The translations under genes and the position numbers were made by a program. A DNA stretch of 64,000 nucleotides from Branchiostoma floridae (taxonomy: Eukaryota > Chordata > Leptocardii > Amphioxiformes > Branchiostomatidae), in the NCBI RefSeq assembly GCF_000003815.2, contig NC_049985.1:7006066-7070065 (forward strand), written 5' to 3'. Below the pieces are notes generated by a model. It saw nothing but the letters and a program-made list of their open reading frames with translations, was not told where the DNA came from and did not search any database. Shown here one piece after another: positions 49,401 through 60,000 of the stretch; positions within the stretch are counted from its first letter, which is position 1; each line of letters begins with the position of its first letter.

Positions 49401-52400
49401 CTTGGAAAATGTCTCGAAAATATCCGGAAAAATCAGAATGTCTTTGGAGGGTTTTCTGTCCGATTGACATTATTTCGACATTATCGGGCCCACCAGTGAC
49501 AGAACTTATATGTCCAAGACCTATTAGTATATATGTATATACAAAGCAGTAGAATCTGAAGTTACCTGGTACCCTCCCTCGTTGAGGGCCCTGGCCCCAT
49601 ATGCTATCCTCTTGCCCCCCTCAAAAGTAGGCTTGATTGCAGGGTGGTGCTTCCATCTCTGGAACTCTTTAAATGGACTGATGTAAGGGTTGGTGTAGTC
49701 CAGACCAAGCTAGGGAAATAGGAAAATAAACAAATTGTATAACTAAGTACAAAACCAACACTTGGCATAACTGGGAATTTTTCAGCTCATACGAACAGAC
49801 CTGTCTATTGCAGACTTGTCTACTGCTATTTCCGCTATGTGACATTAGGGACACATGACTGCAGCAAAAGGTTGTAAGTGCCAGATAACCTGTGTTGAAC
49901 AGAGATGGGGGTCGACATAGGTTACCTGGCATTAATGGCCTGTTGCTACAGTCATGTGTCTCTGACGTCATCTCCCACAAGCAGCAGGAAGTGAAGTTCA
50001 GAGTTGCCAGCATTAGAAATTCATTAACCTTGTTTTGTAGGCATAGCTTCTCTAAATAATTACTAAGTAACAAAACTTTGCATTGCTAGAATGTTACAGT
50101 GTAATACTAACCACATATCCAACAGAGACCAGAGGTTCTCCCTCTCCAAGATGGTATATGAAAGATCCACCGTATGTCATTCTGTCCTGTAGAGAGATAG
50201 AAATACAGAACAACATGTAAGCTTGAGCTAGGTCATGTACATAGCTTTGTTCAAATAAATAACCAGCATCCATTCAAAATATCATTTATCAAACTTAATA
50301 CTTTGGATCATTAATGTGAGTCCCATTTAACTATTACTATCAATAAAATAGCTGACTGCAATTAGACAGAACAATGAAATACTCTAGATCTTAAAAATTT
50401 GTGCTGGGTTAATCTTAGCCTGTTACCTCTTTACCACAGATTCATGACACCATGAACCTGTGTTTCCAACATTCTACTAACTGTACTACAGAATTGTTTT
50501 AAATGTGAACACAACCTTCTACCACAAACCTAAGCTCCAGCAAAAAATAACGAATTCACAGAAAATGGTCAACATACCAGCGGCCACCCCACAGTGTGCT
50601 CCACTCTTCCTGGCTTGTGCTGAGCTGGGTCAATCTCCCATAACTGTGAACAGTACATAACAATGTTAACTTACAACACACTGAAAACTGTGCTGCTAAA
50701 AGCCACAATGTCTCAACACAACCTTACATGTGGGTTGTACCTTTACCTAAGTCTTAGGAAAGTGAGTCAATAAATGAGTACCGGATTGCTAGCTGTGTGA
50801 GCACTGCCATCTTTGATACCTATAAGTACTGCAATACACAATTTTCATGCCGACTATAATATATGCAGTACAGGCGAACCTTCACCATTTTGGGTGTCGC
50901 AACACCATATGTAGTCTAAACGAAAATCAGATCTGAAGCAGAACACCAGCACTCTGGTAGAAGATACTCTTGGTTTGTTATCCACTATCCACTCTTTCTC
51001 CTTCCACCTACATGTAATACCTCGTCCCCAACCAATGTAAGGTACCCATTTTTACACCTGGGTGGAATGAGGTCACATTGTCTACCCATGACCTCTAAGT
51101 CTTGTGACCACTAAACTTGCCATTCCACACAACATGCATTGCTCAGTGGAGGGACTATGATGCTGCTGATTGTTTCCTAACATTACTGTAATTATTATTG
51201 ACCCATTGCCTTACCTCCTTCAGCCCAATGGCATATGTCTGAGGTTCACAGTTCTTCCTCAGGTCCATCTTCTTGTAGAGTTGTTTGGCGAGGTGTCCAT
51301 GGCAACCCTCGGCAAAGATCACCACCTTGGAGTGGAACTCCATACCACGTTCAAATGAATCCTGGTCGGGAAACAGAAAAAAGTCAAACCAGTCAAGCTT
51401 ACTGCAGAGCTACTCTTCCTTGCAAAATCATAACACCATCAAATGTACTACATAACTACTTAACTACAAATTGTTTCAACTTCAACTTCAAAATACAGTG
51501 AAAACTTTTTTTCCTACCCTGAAAATAAATGATAAAAACACCCAGAAATTACATAAATTTTCAGTACCTTGGGTGCACCATCCTTTCCAATGCCCACATC
51601 GCTTGTTGCCACACCCTTCACACTGCCATCTTCATGGTATAATACCTGGAGTAGGAGTTAACAGTTTGTATTATAATACCTTCCCAACTACATTGCATAT
51701 AGAACTTTGATCCCTTGTTTAAATTACAAAGCAATACCATTTATGTGTCTACTAATGAATCCAGAGTCCCAGGCAAATAGATTTCTCTTGAAACTTATTC
51801 AGAAAGAGCAACAGAGATATCTATTTCAGGATGAAAGTATGGGAGGAAAGACTGGAACAAACTACATGCATCATATTCTGATGGGAAATCTCCCAGTTCA
51901 GTTCTTTTATCATCAGAATATGCTGCATCTCTGAAGATAGAAGCCTTCTACATTCCCAAACCTTCAATACTGATGAAAATTCGAGCCATGACTCCCCAGT
52001 TCTATGTAATGGTATGGTCCTATGGCATCATCCCTACCTCTGTAACAGGGCATCCTGGGTAGATTTCCACCTCCAGCTCCTCTGCCTGTTCACCCATCCA
52101 CCGTACAAAGTTCCCCAGCCGCACCACATAGTTCCCAGTGTTGTGCATCGGAAGCCCTGGAAGATTGAAATATTGTCTTAAAACTTTTGACAACCTTACT
52201 CTACCACAAACTTAAGTCATATGAATCATGCTGAAATGCTAGTGCATGACTACTGTACTACAGAATTGTTTTATCCCCCAAATCTAAAACACCACAAAAA
52301 CTCCTAGTCCCTCCTACCATCAAATGATACCATCACTAACGTTAACAAATTTACAGTACATGGAGTCATCTATCTATTCATTAATCTTGTATGGTCGTCC

Positions 52401-55400
52401 CTTCAGTTTTCGAGAAACTGATTTACTAAGAATTACTATGTAAAGTATTCTCTGCAACTAACCAGAGATAAAACTTTAATACAAATTGCAACTGGTTATC
52501 ACAAACAAAATTGCTTTTCTGGCAAATTGCACTTGACGACTAGCTTCCTTTTCTGACATAACAATGACTGCAACTATTACCTTAATTCTAGGTTCATCAT
52601 ATTAATGCATCAAAGCTTTGTGGTTCAACAATACTATCTTAACTTGATTTGCCAAATATTTACAGCAGATGCAATCTTGTACATTACAGCTGAAAGCTTG
52701 GCAGGGCAGGGCAGGATGTCACATACACATACACACCTGGTAAGATGGGAACAGGAATGCTACGCTTCTCAGTCAGAAACAAGAACTTGTCCTCTGTGAC
52801 GGGCGTATGTAGGGGTGCCTGCAGCAAAGTTGGGGAGAAGCAAAACAGGCAAGCGCTATCAAAATCACATGCTGCAACAACTCTTTTCTACTTACCTTTG
52901 ATGATGAATGCTGAGCTGAAATCCTAACATGTTAAAGAGTTACTAAAGCCCAAGGGGGGCCCAGGAGATGCCGTTTTTCTTAAGAACAAATATTTCTTAA
53001 GTAGGCTTCTAAGTTTTCTCAAAAGATAAGAGAGTCGAAATCTGGAGATTTTGATACTTTGAGACTGTACTGTAGTGTACATAGTATCAGCCTTCAGTAT
53101 TGTTTATATATAGGACCACTGGACCAGTGATCAGTGAAGTATATCAAAGCTAGAACAGGATGGATACCAGGCTAAAAAGTCAGTCCTGGACCAATCCCTT
53201 AGCCCCCTTAGGCTTTCTTGGGAAAGGAATGAAAGCAGCAGTGTCAATGACATAGCAGTGCGGATGCGGGTATGGAAGCAAGCTCGCTTTCTAGCCAAGG
53301 CCTTCCATACCTACCTGGAAGAATAGGGATGGGAATCTTGTACTTTTCAGTGAGTAGATTGAATCGGTCTTCTGTCACAGGGGTATGCATTGGTGCCTGT
53401 TATGTTGAAAGAATTTGCAGAATGTGGATGAAGGTTAGACATCCAGGTAAAAAGATACGCAAGTGAATAGTTACTCAAGCAACTGATAGATTTTGAAAAA
53501 AGTCAGATCAATGTTTCAGGTATCATCTACTACCTCTTGTGACTGACTGAACAAGAGCTGTTGTCCAGTGGATATTTTCAGAAATGGTTTTCAAATCTTT
53601 TATTTTCTGTCAGAATTTTTGCACAAGATAGAAGCCCTTAGATCATCATATGCTGTAAAGTACTATGTAAATTTGTGCAAATGATTACAGTAGGTGAAGA
53701 GTGCATAAGCGACAATGAATGCAGATGACATACAGAGATAAAACCAATCTTCCGAGCTACAGACTAAAATACAAAACAAAATCAATGTCAAACAATTGTT
53801 AAAGAATATGCTACCATAGGCAATCACAAGCTATCAGAAAATGCTTGAAAGAATTCTTACTGAAAGAAACAAGACTTTGAAAACATTTACATTTGTATCA
53901 TGTGCTTTACACAGAGGAGATGAGGTAGCACATACAGCGTGCTGAAATGATTTCATTTCATGAAGTCCATCACAAACAAGAAACAATTATTATCTTTTTT
54001 GATTGATCAATCCATAAATCTATTGAATTTTTTTTACTTCTGACAGCAGTCTATTTAGTGTTACCATTAATAAAATACACATTAATAATGGACATACAGT
54101 CAAATCTGTCCAAGAAGATCACTCAGCGGAAGGGTGGTCGCTATAAGCAGGTTTTTTATGCTTGTGTCAAGGGGAAAATTATCTAAGGGACCATCGAAAG
54201 GTAATCATATTGGCCTGGTTGTCTTTGTATATGTAGAGGAGGTGGTCACTTGTAAAGGTTTGACTGTAATCAGTGATAGACCAACCCATCACCCCATCCA
54301 CCATGGTCAAAACGAGAAAAAAAAATAAGAGACTGTTTGACAGACATTCAACCACTCTCCTATCTATTGGCCAAACTGTTGATCGTCATGGTATCATTGG
54401 TTGAATGGTAATGGACAGCCAGGATTGGTCCATTGTTTAATAAGAATAGGAGGTTTAAATGTCTTACTCCTCTGTCCTTCCAGTCTGGTATGAGCTCATC
54501 TAGCGCATGTGGTTCCAGACAGGCTCCTGATAATGTGTGCAGACCTGGGATGGAAGAAAGGAGACTCAATGTAGTCTGCTCTGTAGTTTGCAACATTATA
54601 TTAGCAACAGTATTGCATGTTACACAATTTTCTTTCAACAAACAGCTAAGTCATGATCTCTGTAGTAGCTTTTCAAAGTAGCTAGTGGTAATGCAATGCA
54701 TGTTTTCAGTCAAGCACATTGGGTCACTCCTACTCTTCTCAAAAAGTGTGCTGTTTTTTTATATATGCAAAGGTCTGAAGTTCTGAACCTTGAGGCTGAC
54801 CCCTGAAGCTCCCTCATACACGGGGCCATCGGCTTTACTTCACCATCCAAAATGATGAATGCAATCCTTTATAACTTGTTTGAGCTGGGGCTGATCCTGG
54901 GATCCAATCCCAACCAGTGAATCCATAGAATTGGATCATTATGGCCAAACACCAGATTTGCAAGAGATACTGCTTTTAACAAAGGGACTGCAAGAACAGT
55001 GAGTCATAACCTTACATCTGCTTGGAGATGCTACTTACCCACTTCCACAGCCTTCTCCAGTACCAACACCCTCAGTTCCTTCTCCTGTTGCTGGGCCAAC
55101 TGCTTCAGTCTGATGGCGGCTGACAGTCCGGCTGGCCCTGCCCCAACAATACACACATCCACCTCATCTGATACTCTCTCCATATCAACATCTACAAACA
55201 AAAAACAAAAACATCTTAAGGTTAGGGTCAGCCTGTATACCTGCAGTAATTGAAAATATTGCTAGGGGTCTCAAATCACCATGTTTCACATACCAAAATT
55301 CCTACAAATCCATTAAAAGGATCTCCAGTTATGGGACAGCTGTGAACACACAAATATAACTAAAATATAGCTTCATTGGAGGTGATCCTCCCTCTCAGAG

Positions 55401-56834
55401 GTAATACATGAAGAAATACATGACAAACAGTAAGTACAAACTGACCCGTCCATCTGGTGTCCTTGTCTCTCGGCATGACTGACCAATGTGTGGTGATCTT
55501 GGGAGTGGCAGCATTGTTGGTGCAGAACAGACGCACCCCCGCTCTGGCAAACCGGCCAGCTGGAAAGGAGACAGAAAACATTTCAAAACTAGAAATGAGC
55601 TATTCAAAGGAGTGAACATTTTATGTTGTAATACAATGTAACCTCTAGTAACCTTTGGGACTTGTTGTGCTGTCACGTTACCTCAAGTGACCTTATTCAT
55701 ATCTATGGGTAGATAGACTTTGACATGGTTACATTTGTACATCTTAAACTTGCTGTATTTTCTGGGAAAATTTGTGGAAGTTCAACATCCAAAAAAATTC
55801 AACATATGTTGATGACTCAATGCCACACCTCTGACACACCCATCAAATGGACCAATCACGAATTGGGTTCAAAGTCTATACCAAATAAACCAAAGACCAG
55901 GTACAAGCCAGAAAGGATACTATGGGGTTATGTCAATATTGAATGTTAATGTCACCATCAAATGTAACTTGAAAGCACTGGATTTGTGATTGAGTTTATA
56001 TAATTGTAATGTACCTCAGGTATGTGTGTGTGAAAGGTGATCCAATCTATTAGTTATAATATAAATATACTTGAGGTCAACTACTTCTGAGTGTTCAGAT
56101 TCTTCAGAACAAGACACCTTTCTGAAACGGTGAAAGTACTGGTCTAACTTGCTGATCGGTTTTTCCTCAGATAATGTCCTTGGTTTTTCCCTGTCACGTT
56201 TTGTAACGTCATAGGAGTCATGTGGGTTGGTTGCACATAAATCGTTATACAGTATCTGATCAAGGGCGTATATAACGTCCTTGATCTGAAATCTGATCAT
56301 ATGTTATGTACGCACGCGTAAAATGCATCCACTACAAAAAGATTAAAATTCATTTTCCAGACCTATAATTATTGACGATGCGTTGATTTTTTTCTCGAAG
56401 TGATCGGAGTTGATTTTATAATCAAATCGTCAGGGGCCAATCGTCAGTATGGTTGAGGGATATCATATAATTTTTAGTACCCATTGGCGAATGAAAAATC
56501 ATACGTAGATTGGAACTGTCATTTGGACATGATATTACATAGTTGCTAGTTGCTATCGCTGATTCAAATCTTCGAACGAGAGCTTTGACACGTAGCTTAG
56601 CAGACGAAATTTCTGACTTAGTAAGTTTGTTACACAAAGTTATCGGCAGGTGCTCAAGTTTTAGCGCATTTTCTGTCGTAAAATTACAGCGAATTTACTT
56701 GAATTTTTCGCCAGACGTTCTTGATATCCTTACTGTTCACATGGTATTATCTTTGTGGACTGAAATTACAGCTTTTCGCAGTAGAGGACAGAAAAATACT
56801 CACCTTTCAGTGCATTACCGAGTAACGCCGCCAT
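37458..56834 (-). CDS. ETFDH: Electron transfer flavoprotein-ubiquinone oxidoreductase (ETF-QO)
   Basis: Complete gene, 15 constitutive exon positions: 56,834-56,804; 55,559-55,446; 55,191-55,039; 54,544-54,468; 53,396-53,315 (5a) or 52,818-52,737 (5b); 52,156-52,038; 51,645-51,568; 51,361-51,215; 50,643-50,578; 50,186-50,112; 49,709-49,566; 42,947-42,779; 42,427-42,245; 38,517-38,296; 37,621-37,458. Phases join to 607 aa (human 617). A basic, acid-free N-terminus ([20 protein letters not shown]) fits mitochondrial import. VGAGPAG at ~64-70 is the FAD Rossmann motif; [17 protein letters not shown] and [20 protein letters not shown] are family hallmarks. The 4Fe-4S ligands C551, C576, C579 and C582 each lie ten before the human cysteines. 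The inner-membrane enzyme passes electrons from ETF to ubiquinone during fatty-acid and amino-acid oxidation. A 6.2-kb transposon fills most of intron 11. Confidence 0.97.
37640..37940 (-). mobile_element. 5'-truncated CR1-like LINE tail in ETFDH intron 14
   Basis: A minus-strand open frame (37,923-37,723) reads [20 protein letters not shown], then [14 protein letters not shown], a pattern typical of the C-terminus of CR1/Jockey-type reverse transcriptase ORF2. It ends in a stop and a short 3' tail containing AATAAAACAACAGC and finishing in AACAAGAACAAGAAC, a microsatellite-like LINE 3' end. Everything 5' of the last ~65 codons is missing, the usual result of incomplete target-primed reverse transcription. 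Confidence 0.7.
40140..42110 (+). repeat. Nested tandem repeats in ETFDH intron 13
   Basis: Two levels. First, a unit of about 600-745 bp is present twice (40,140-40,885 and 40,886-41,490): shared landmarks include GTCAACAA.AGTCGCACGG, AATAGTCTAAAATGC, CTTATGAATATTAATTAGCC and ATGCCTATCTATACCAAAT. Second, its end is amplified as a satellite-like array of 150-163-bp units starting at 41,475, 41,637, 41,800 and 41,953 (TACCAGGGTACAGG.GCCAAA), with a fifth related start near 40,857. The array ends in CCAAATTTCAGGTCATTCGG near 42,100. Open frames through the array are repeat translation and not genes. Confidence 0.8.
45151..45177. repeat. 27-bp palindrome, CAAGGACGTTA family
   Basis: ACCAAGGACGT and its exact complement flank a 5-bp spacer. 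Inside the 6.2-kb transposon. A second, slightly degenerate member (ACTAAGGACGTTA..TAACGTCATTG) lies at 45,239-45,266. Confidence 0.75.
47517..47550. repeat. Perfect 34-bp palindrome
   Basis: CAAGGAGGTTATATTCA followed directly by its exact complement, inside the 6.2-kb transposon; a variant of the family with GAGG for GACG. GGTCTTATCAA occurs on both sides. Confidence 0.8.
50997..51072 (+). repeat. Dispersed repeat, copy 2 (first copy at 5,235-5,303)
   Basis: Shares CTCCTTCCACC and GGTACCCATTTTTACACCTG with the copy at 5,235-5,303, followed by GGTGGAATGAGG. It lies in ETFDH intron 8. Confidence 0.5.
52737..52818 (-). CDS. ETFDH: ETFDH alternative exon 5b
   Basis: 82 nt with acceptor TTTGCTGCAG and donor CCAG|GTGTGT, entering in phase 0 and leaving in phase 1 exactly like exon 5a. 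It encodes [12 protein letters not shown], then [15 protein letters not shown]. Twenty of 27 residues match exon 5a; the differences cluster at LF (NL in 5a) and RS (YK in 5a). About eleven of the 20 shared residues use a different codon, so the copy is old and has kept its protein sequence. Its own pyrimidine-rich upstream tract supports a working acceptor. It is the distal copy, nearest to exon 6. Confidence 0.85.
53315..53396 (-). CDS. ETFDH: ETFDH alternative exon 5a
   Basis: 82 nt, acceptor CAACATAACAG, donor CCAG|GTAGGT, phase 0 to phase 1. It encodes [12 protein letters not shown], then [15 protein letters not shown], closer to the vertebrate sequence (TEDRF..LTEKYRIPVPILP) than 5b, so it is presumably the ancestral form. 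496 bases separate it from 5b. Since 82 is not a multiple of three, an mRNA carrying both or neither would be frameshifted. Confidence 0.9.
54095..54268. mobile_element. 174-bp TA-flanked MITE (CAGTCAAACCTGT family)
   Basis: Starts TACAGTCAAATCTGT and ends AAAGGTTTGACTGTA, so CAGTCAAA..TTTGACTG inverted repeats lie on a TA duplication, as in Tc1/mariner-type MITEs. The interior shows the family phrases GGTGGTC..CTATA and GTAGAGGAGGTGGTCACT. Relatives: 60,286-60,540, 63,421-63,576, 38,745-38,880 and a fragment near 39,590-39,630. Confidence 0.75.
56258..56286. repeat. 29-bp palindrome, CAAGGACGTTA family
   Basis: GATCAAGGGCGTA..TAACGTCCTTGATC, near-perfect, in ETFDH intron 1. A lone relative, AATGTCCTTGG, lies about 90 bases to the left. 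Confidence 0.7.
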
Positions 56835-57095
56835 TTTCGATTTTGTAAGGGGATACCGTAAATTGTGTCTTACGCAAGGTCATAGCATTTTACGACAACA
56901 GTTGTGTAAGATTCTAATGATACGCTAGCGCGCTCGGGGATGTCAACAGAACACAATCATCCTGTCAACAGAAGGAAAATTTTTACTGTTGGCAGGAAAA
57001 GCATGTTAATTTCTCCTCACTTTTGGTAGAACACATCACCAAGTTGCATAGTATAATTTTACGACAAGTAACGTAAGTCAGGCTGGTCCACGAGC
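56835..57095. promoter_or_regulatory. Bidirectional promoter ETFDH - MRPL44
   Basis: 261 bases separate the two start codons. A YY1-type motif, GAAAATGGCGGC read leftwards (56,838-56,827), overlaps the ETFDH ATG, and GCATGGCGGGG (57,094-57,104) overlaps the MRPL44 ATG. No TATA box is evident. Both products are mitochondrial, so shared control would make sense. Motifs are seen; function is inferred. Confidence 0.6.
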
Positions 57096-60000
57096 ATGGC
57101 GGGGCTTGGCAGAAATTGCATACTTTGTGCCAGAAAATCACTTTTATTTCATCGTTCTGTGGTCAGCTTGACCAGGCTGCAGATACCACCAGCTACAGAG
57201 GTAGTGGTAACACAAGTTAGAGGTACAAAACGATGGGTACGCCCGTATCTACAAACTCTAGTGAACCGAATCAACCGGGAGAATGAGTTGCTTGGCCCCC
57301 TCCCTCCCCAACCAAGGTAGGTCATCAATAGTTTAATATAGAAAAAAGAACAACAACATGTACAGTATTGTTACATGTACCTCGGGAAGGAGGTTCACCA
57401 ACAAGCGTATTGTTTATGGTTATGTACTTGTAACTCAATATCCTTTTGATAGATTTGGGTAGCTTATATTAGCTTGAGATCCCCTGCGTGGAAACATTTC
57501 GGCCCCAAGCAGTATTTTCAGGTACTGCAGCATTGCAGGCTGACACCCTCTTCCTGTAACTTAGTGTAAGACTCCCATCCAAGAACTGTCTGGACCATCG
57601 CGTTGCTTAACTTCCAAGATCGAGGGATCTAGTGTATCCAATGCGCCACACATTAACCCTTAGAGGACGGGGTAAAATTTTCGGCGCATACAGGAATCGT
57701 TGCTAAAATTGTCGGTCCTCAGCGCGCCAACCTACGAACTGTTTGTGGCATGTTAAGATACTTATATTAATGCTAGGTAGGTAAAACTATACATTTTTGA
57801 AAAGCTAAGAACCTGTAGAATATGAATATATCAAGATAAAGACTGTATCTAGTTTGTAAGGAATAATACTGCAAAAAGGGCAGAAAAAATTCTTGTTGAA
57901 GTCTCGAAAAATATTTGAAATGTATATAACATCACCCACAAAGTCTCATAATATTTCAACAAGTCACTGAAAACTATCCTAGACTGCCTTGTTATTATTC
58001 CTGAATCAATAAAAACATCAAACAATGTATGTAAGTTACTGTAACTGTTTTATTCTTGCTAGCAAAGATAGTACCGAAAGCCTTGACCAGTTGTAAAAAG
58101 ATGGACCTTATCAGTGTTCCCCTAATATTTGACCAGGAAAATTTCACCAAAATTATGAGTTGGAGGAAAACCAAAACAGACATTGCTATCTCAAAGTGTA
58201 AATACATGTCTGAACATGCTGCCCTCCCCCATAAGTGAATAAAAACAAATACAAAGCAGAAATTTGGCTGGATCAATAATTTGAAAACAATTTCAGAAAC
58301 TCATGGCCCTCACTCCTTTATAATAAACACCAAAAACACCCACCTACTCCTTTTTCACGGCAAAGAAACCAAACAAAGGCTTGTAAATACTACCACATGG
58401 TACAGGACCGGCAAATGACCGTCAAAATGCCGAAGTTTTTATCAACTTCCAGTGCTAGAAACATCGTCAATCTCTTCCTCAGTGGTGCCACAGCCCCTTC
58501 TACGTTCTTCAGCATAATTGGCAATCAATAAATTGTGATTTTGAGCAAAAAAAACAAGGCAAAAACTCCGAAACTACAGCTTCAACCCTCCCCCATCAAA
58601 GGGGAATCCCCTGCACATGAAAACGAGGCTGTTTCCCGATTCCACCCGGGGAATACCGAGGAATGCCGATAGCCTTGCAAATGAGTTAGTGGGGGAGTCA
58701 GTAGGGGTGGCTGATCGGGCTCAACACAGGAAGTCACCAGGGGTGGCTGATCGGGCTCGAAGGGTTAATGGCATTAACTGATTAAGAAACTCCCTAAGGC
58801 CACAGCAAGTAAATTTTATGGATGACATCCGCGCGCTCATTCATTTTTGCCTGATTTCAGAAAAAAAAACAAGATTTTTTTCTTCTTCAGGGAAGGCTGG
58901 ATAGACGAAAATGGGTAAAGGTTGTGATGTAACCTAATCATTGAATGTAGAATTGACACTAGAGACTCTGTAGCATTGACTGTAGTTGCAGAAGTGAAAC
59001 TTGATAGGTAGTTGTAAGAGTGGCACAACTATGGAAGCTATGAGTGTAGTTGCCAACATGGTTAATGATACCAGTCTACCACACTAGTGTTACTTTAACT
59101 ACACTGGTGCACTTCTTAAATACAGGAATGAATGCCTTGTTGGCTGTGATGCCATATTTTGTCCCTTCAAGTCTTGTTACAACGTATATTTTGAAAATTT
59201 GCCATCTTGTTTTTTTTACCCATCTTGTTTTTTTTTGCCCTATCTCATTATTTTTGCAGTCTGCAGAGGATGTCATCCATAAAATTTACTTGCTGTGGCC
59301 TAAGGCCTAAACCTTTATTTTGCAGACATTTGAAGTCTTTGATTCCTCTACTCTTTAATATTGTTTCTTTCTAGATCATCAAAGATCAACTGGAACTATG
59401 AGAGCGAACTGCATGCCTTTGGGCCTCGCCTGGGAGAGAAGCTGAACCTGAGCACACTTAGGGCTGCTTTTACGGACAGATCATATGTAGAAGAGGTGAG
59501 ATATACTCATGCTGTTACTAGTAGCCTTTTGTTCTCCCTGAACTTGTGGGCTTGCTGGGCCTTCTTTTACTACAGTAAAAATGCATAGAAATATGTCATT
59601 CATGTTTTGGGCCACTAAAAAGTTGTTTTGGACCAGTACTGTAGATTTTTATGTACACTCACTCAGATGCCCTATAGGGCAAGAAATTCTGTTTGAAACT
59701 TGACCAACCTTGTTGCCTGTGAGACCAAGAGGTTACAAATAGAGCAGGGAGAATTTCACAGATAGCATTACAATGAAACTGTAAATACTATATACTAGTA
59801 AATAGCATCTGTCATCTCTTTTAAAGCGGTGGGAAATTGGCTCATCTGTTCTTGTTAGGAAAACTGGTCCAAAGTCGCTTTAACCTGTCATAGTACTGTA
59901 TGAGACTAACATTTTGTTGGTCACCTCAGGAAGAAGAGCGGAGACGAGAGCTGGATCTGCCCCTGGAGGATGTGAAGCTGGACATGCAGGACAACTCCCA

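Larger units (their letters stand above)
43254..49498. mobile_element. 6.2-kb CACTG-ended DNA transposon in ETFDH intron 11
   Basis: The ends are inverted repeats: the first 63 bases (CACTGGTGGGGCC.. to ..CCTCCAAAGACATTC) match the complement of the last 63 at 58 positions. The flanks carry ACA on both sides (43,251-43,253; 49,499-49,501), a possible 3-bp target duplication. CACTG termini with short duplications suggest the CACTA/EnSpm (CMC) superfamily. Subterminal zones repeat AGACATT(T/C) in both orientations, as transposase-binding repeats do in CACTA elements. Inside, a ~110-bp segment starting GAAAGACATTCTTGTAACAT is duplicated (48,527 and 48,870), and three CAAGGACG/CAAGGAGG palindromes are present. 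I recognise no transposase; the longest interior frame, 45,191-45,682 on the plus strand, is unlike known ones. The right end sits 67 bases from the exon 11 donor. Confidence 0.8.

Noticed and set aside
56016-56300. 94-codon minus-strand frame in ETFDH intron 1 ([20 protein letters not shown])
   Set aside because: Protein-like in composition, but it begins in a palindromic repeat, and its splicing would insert between two exons that already join in phase.
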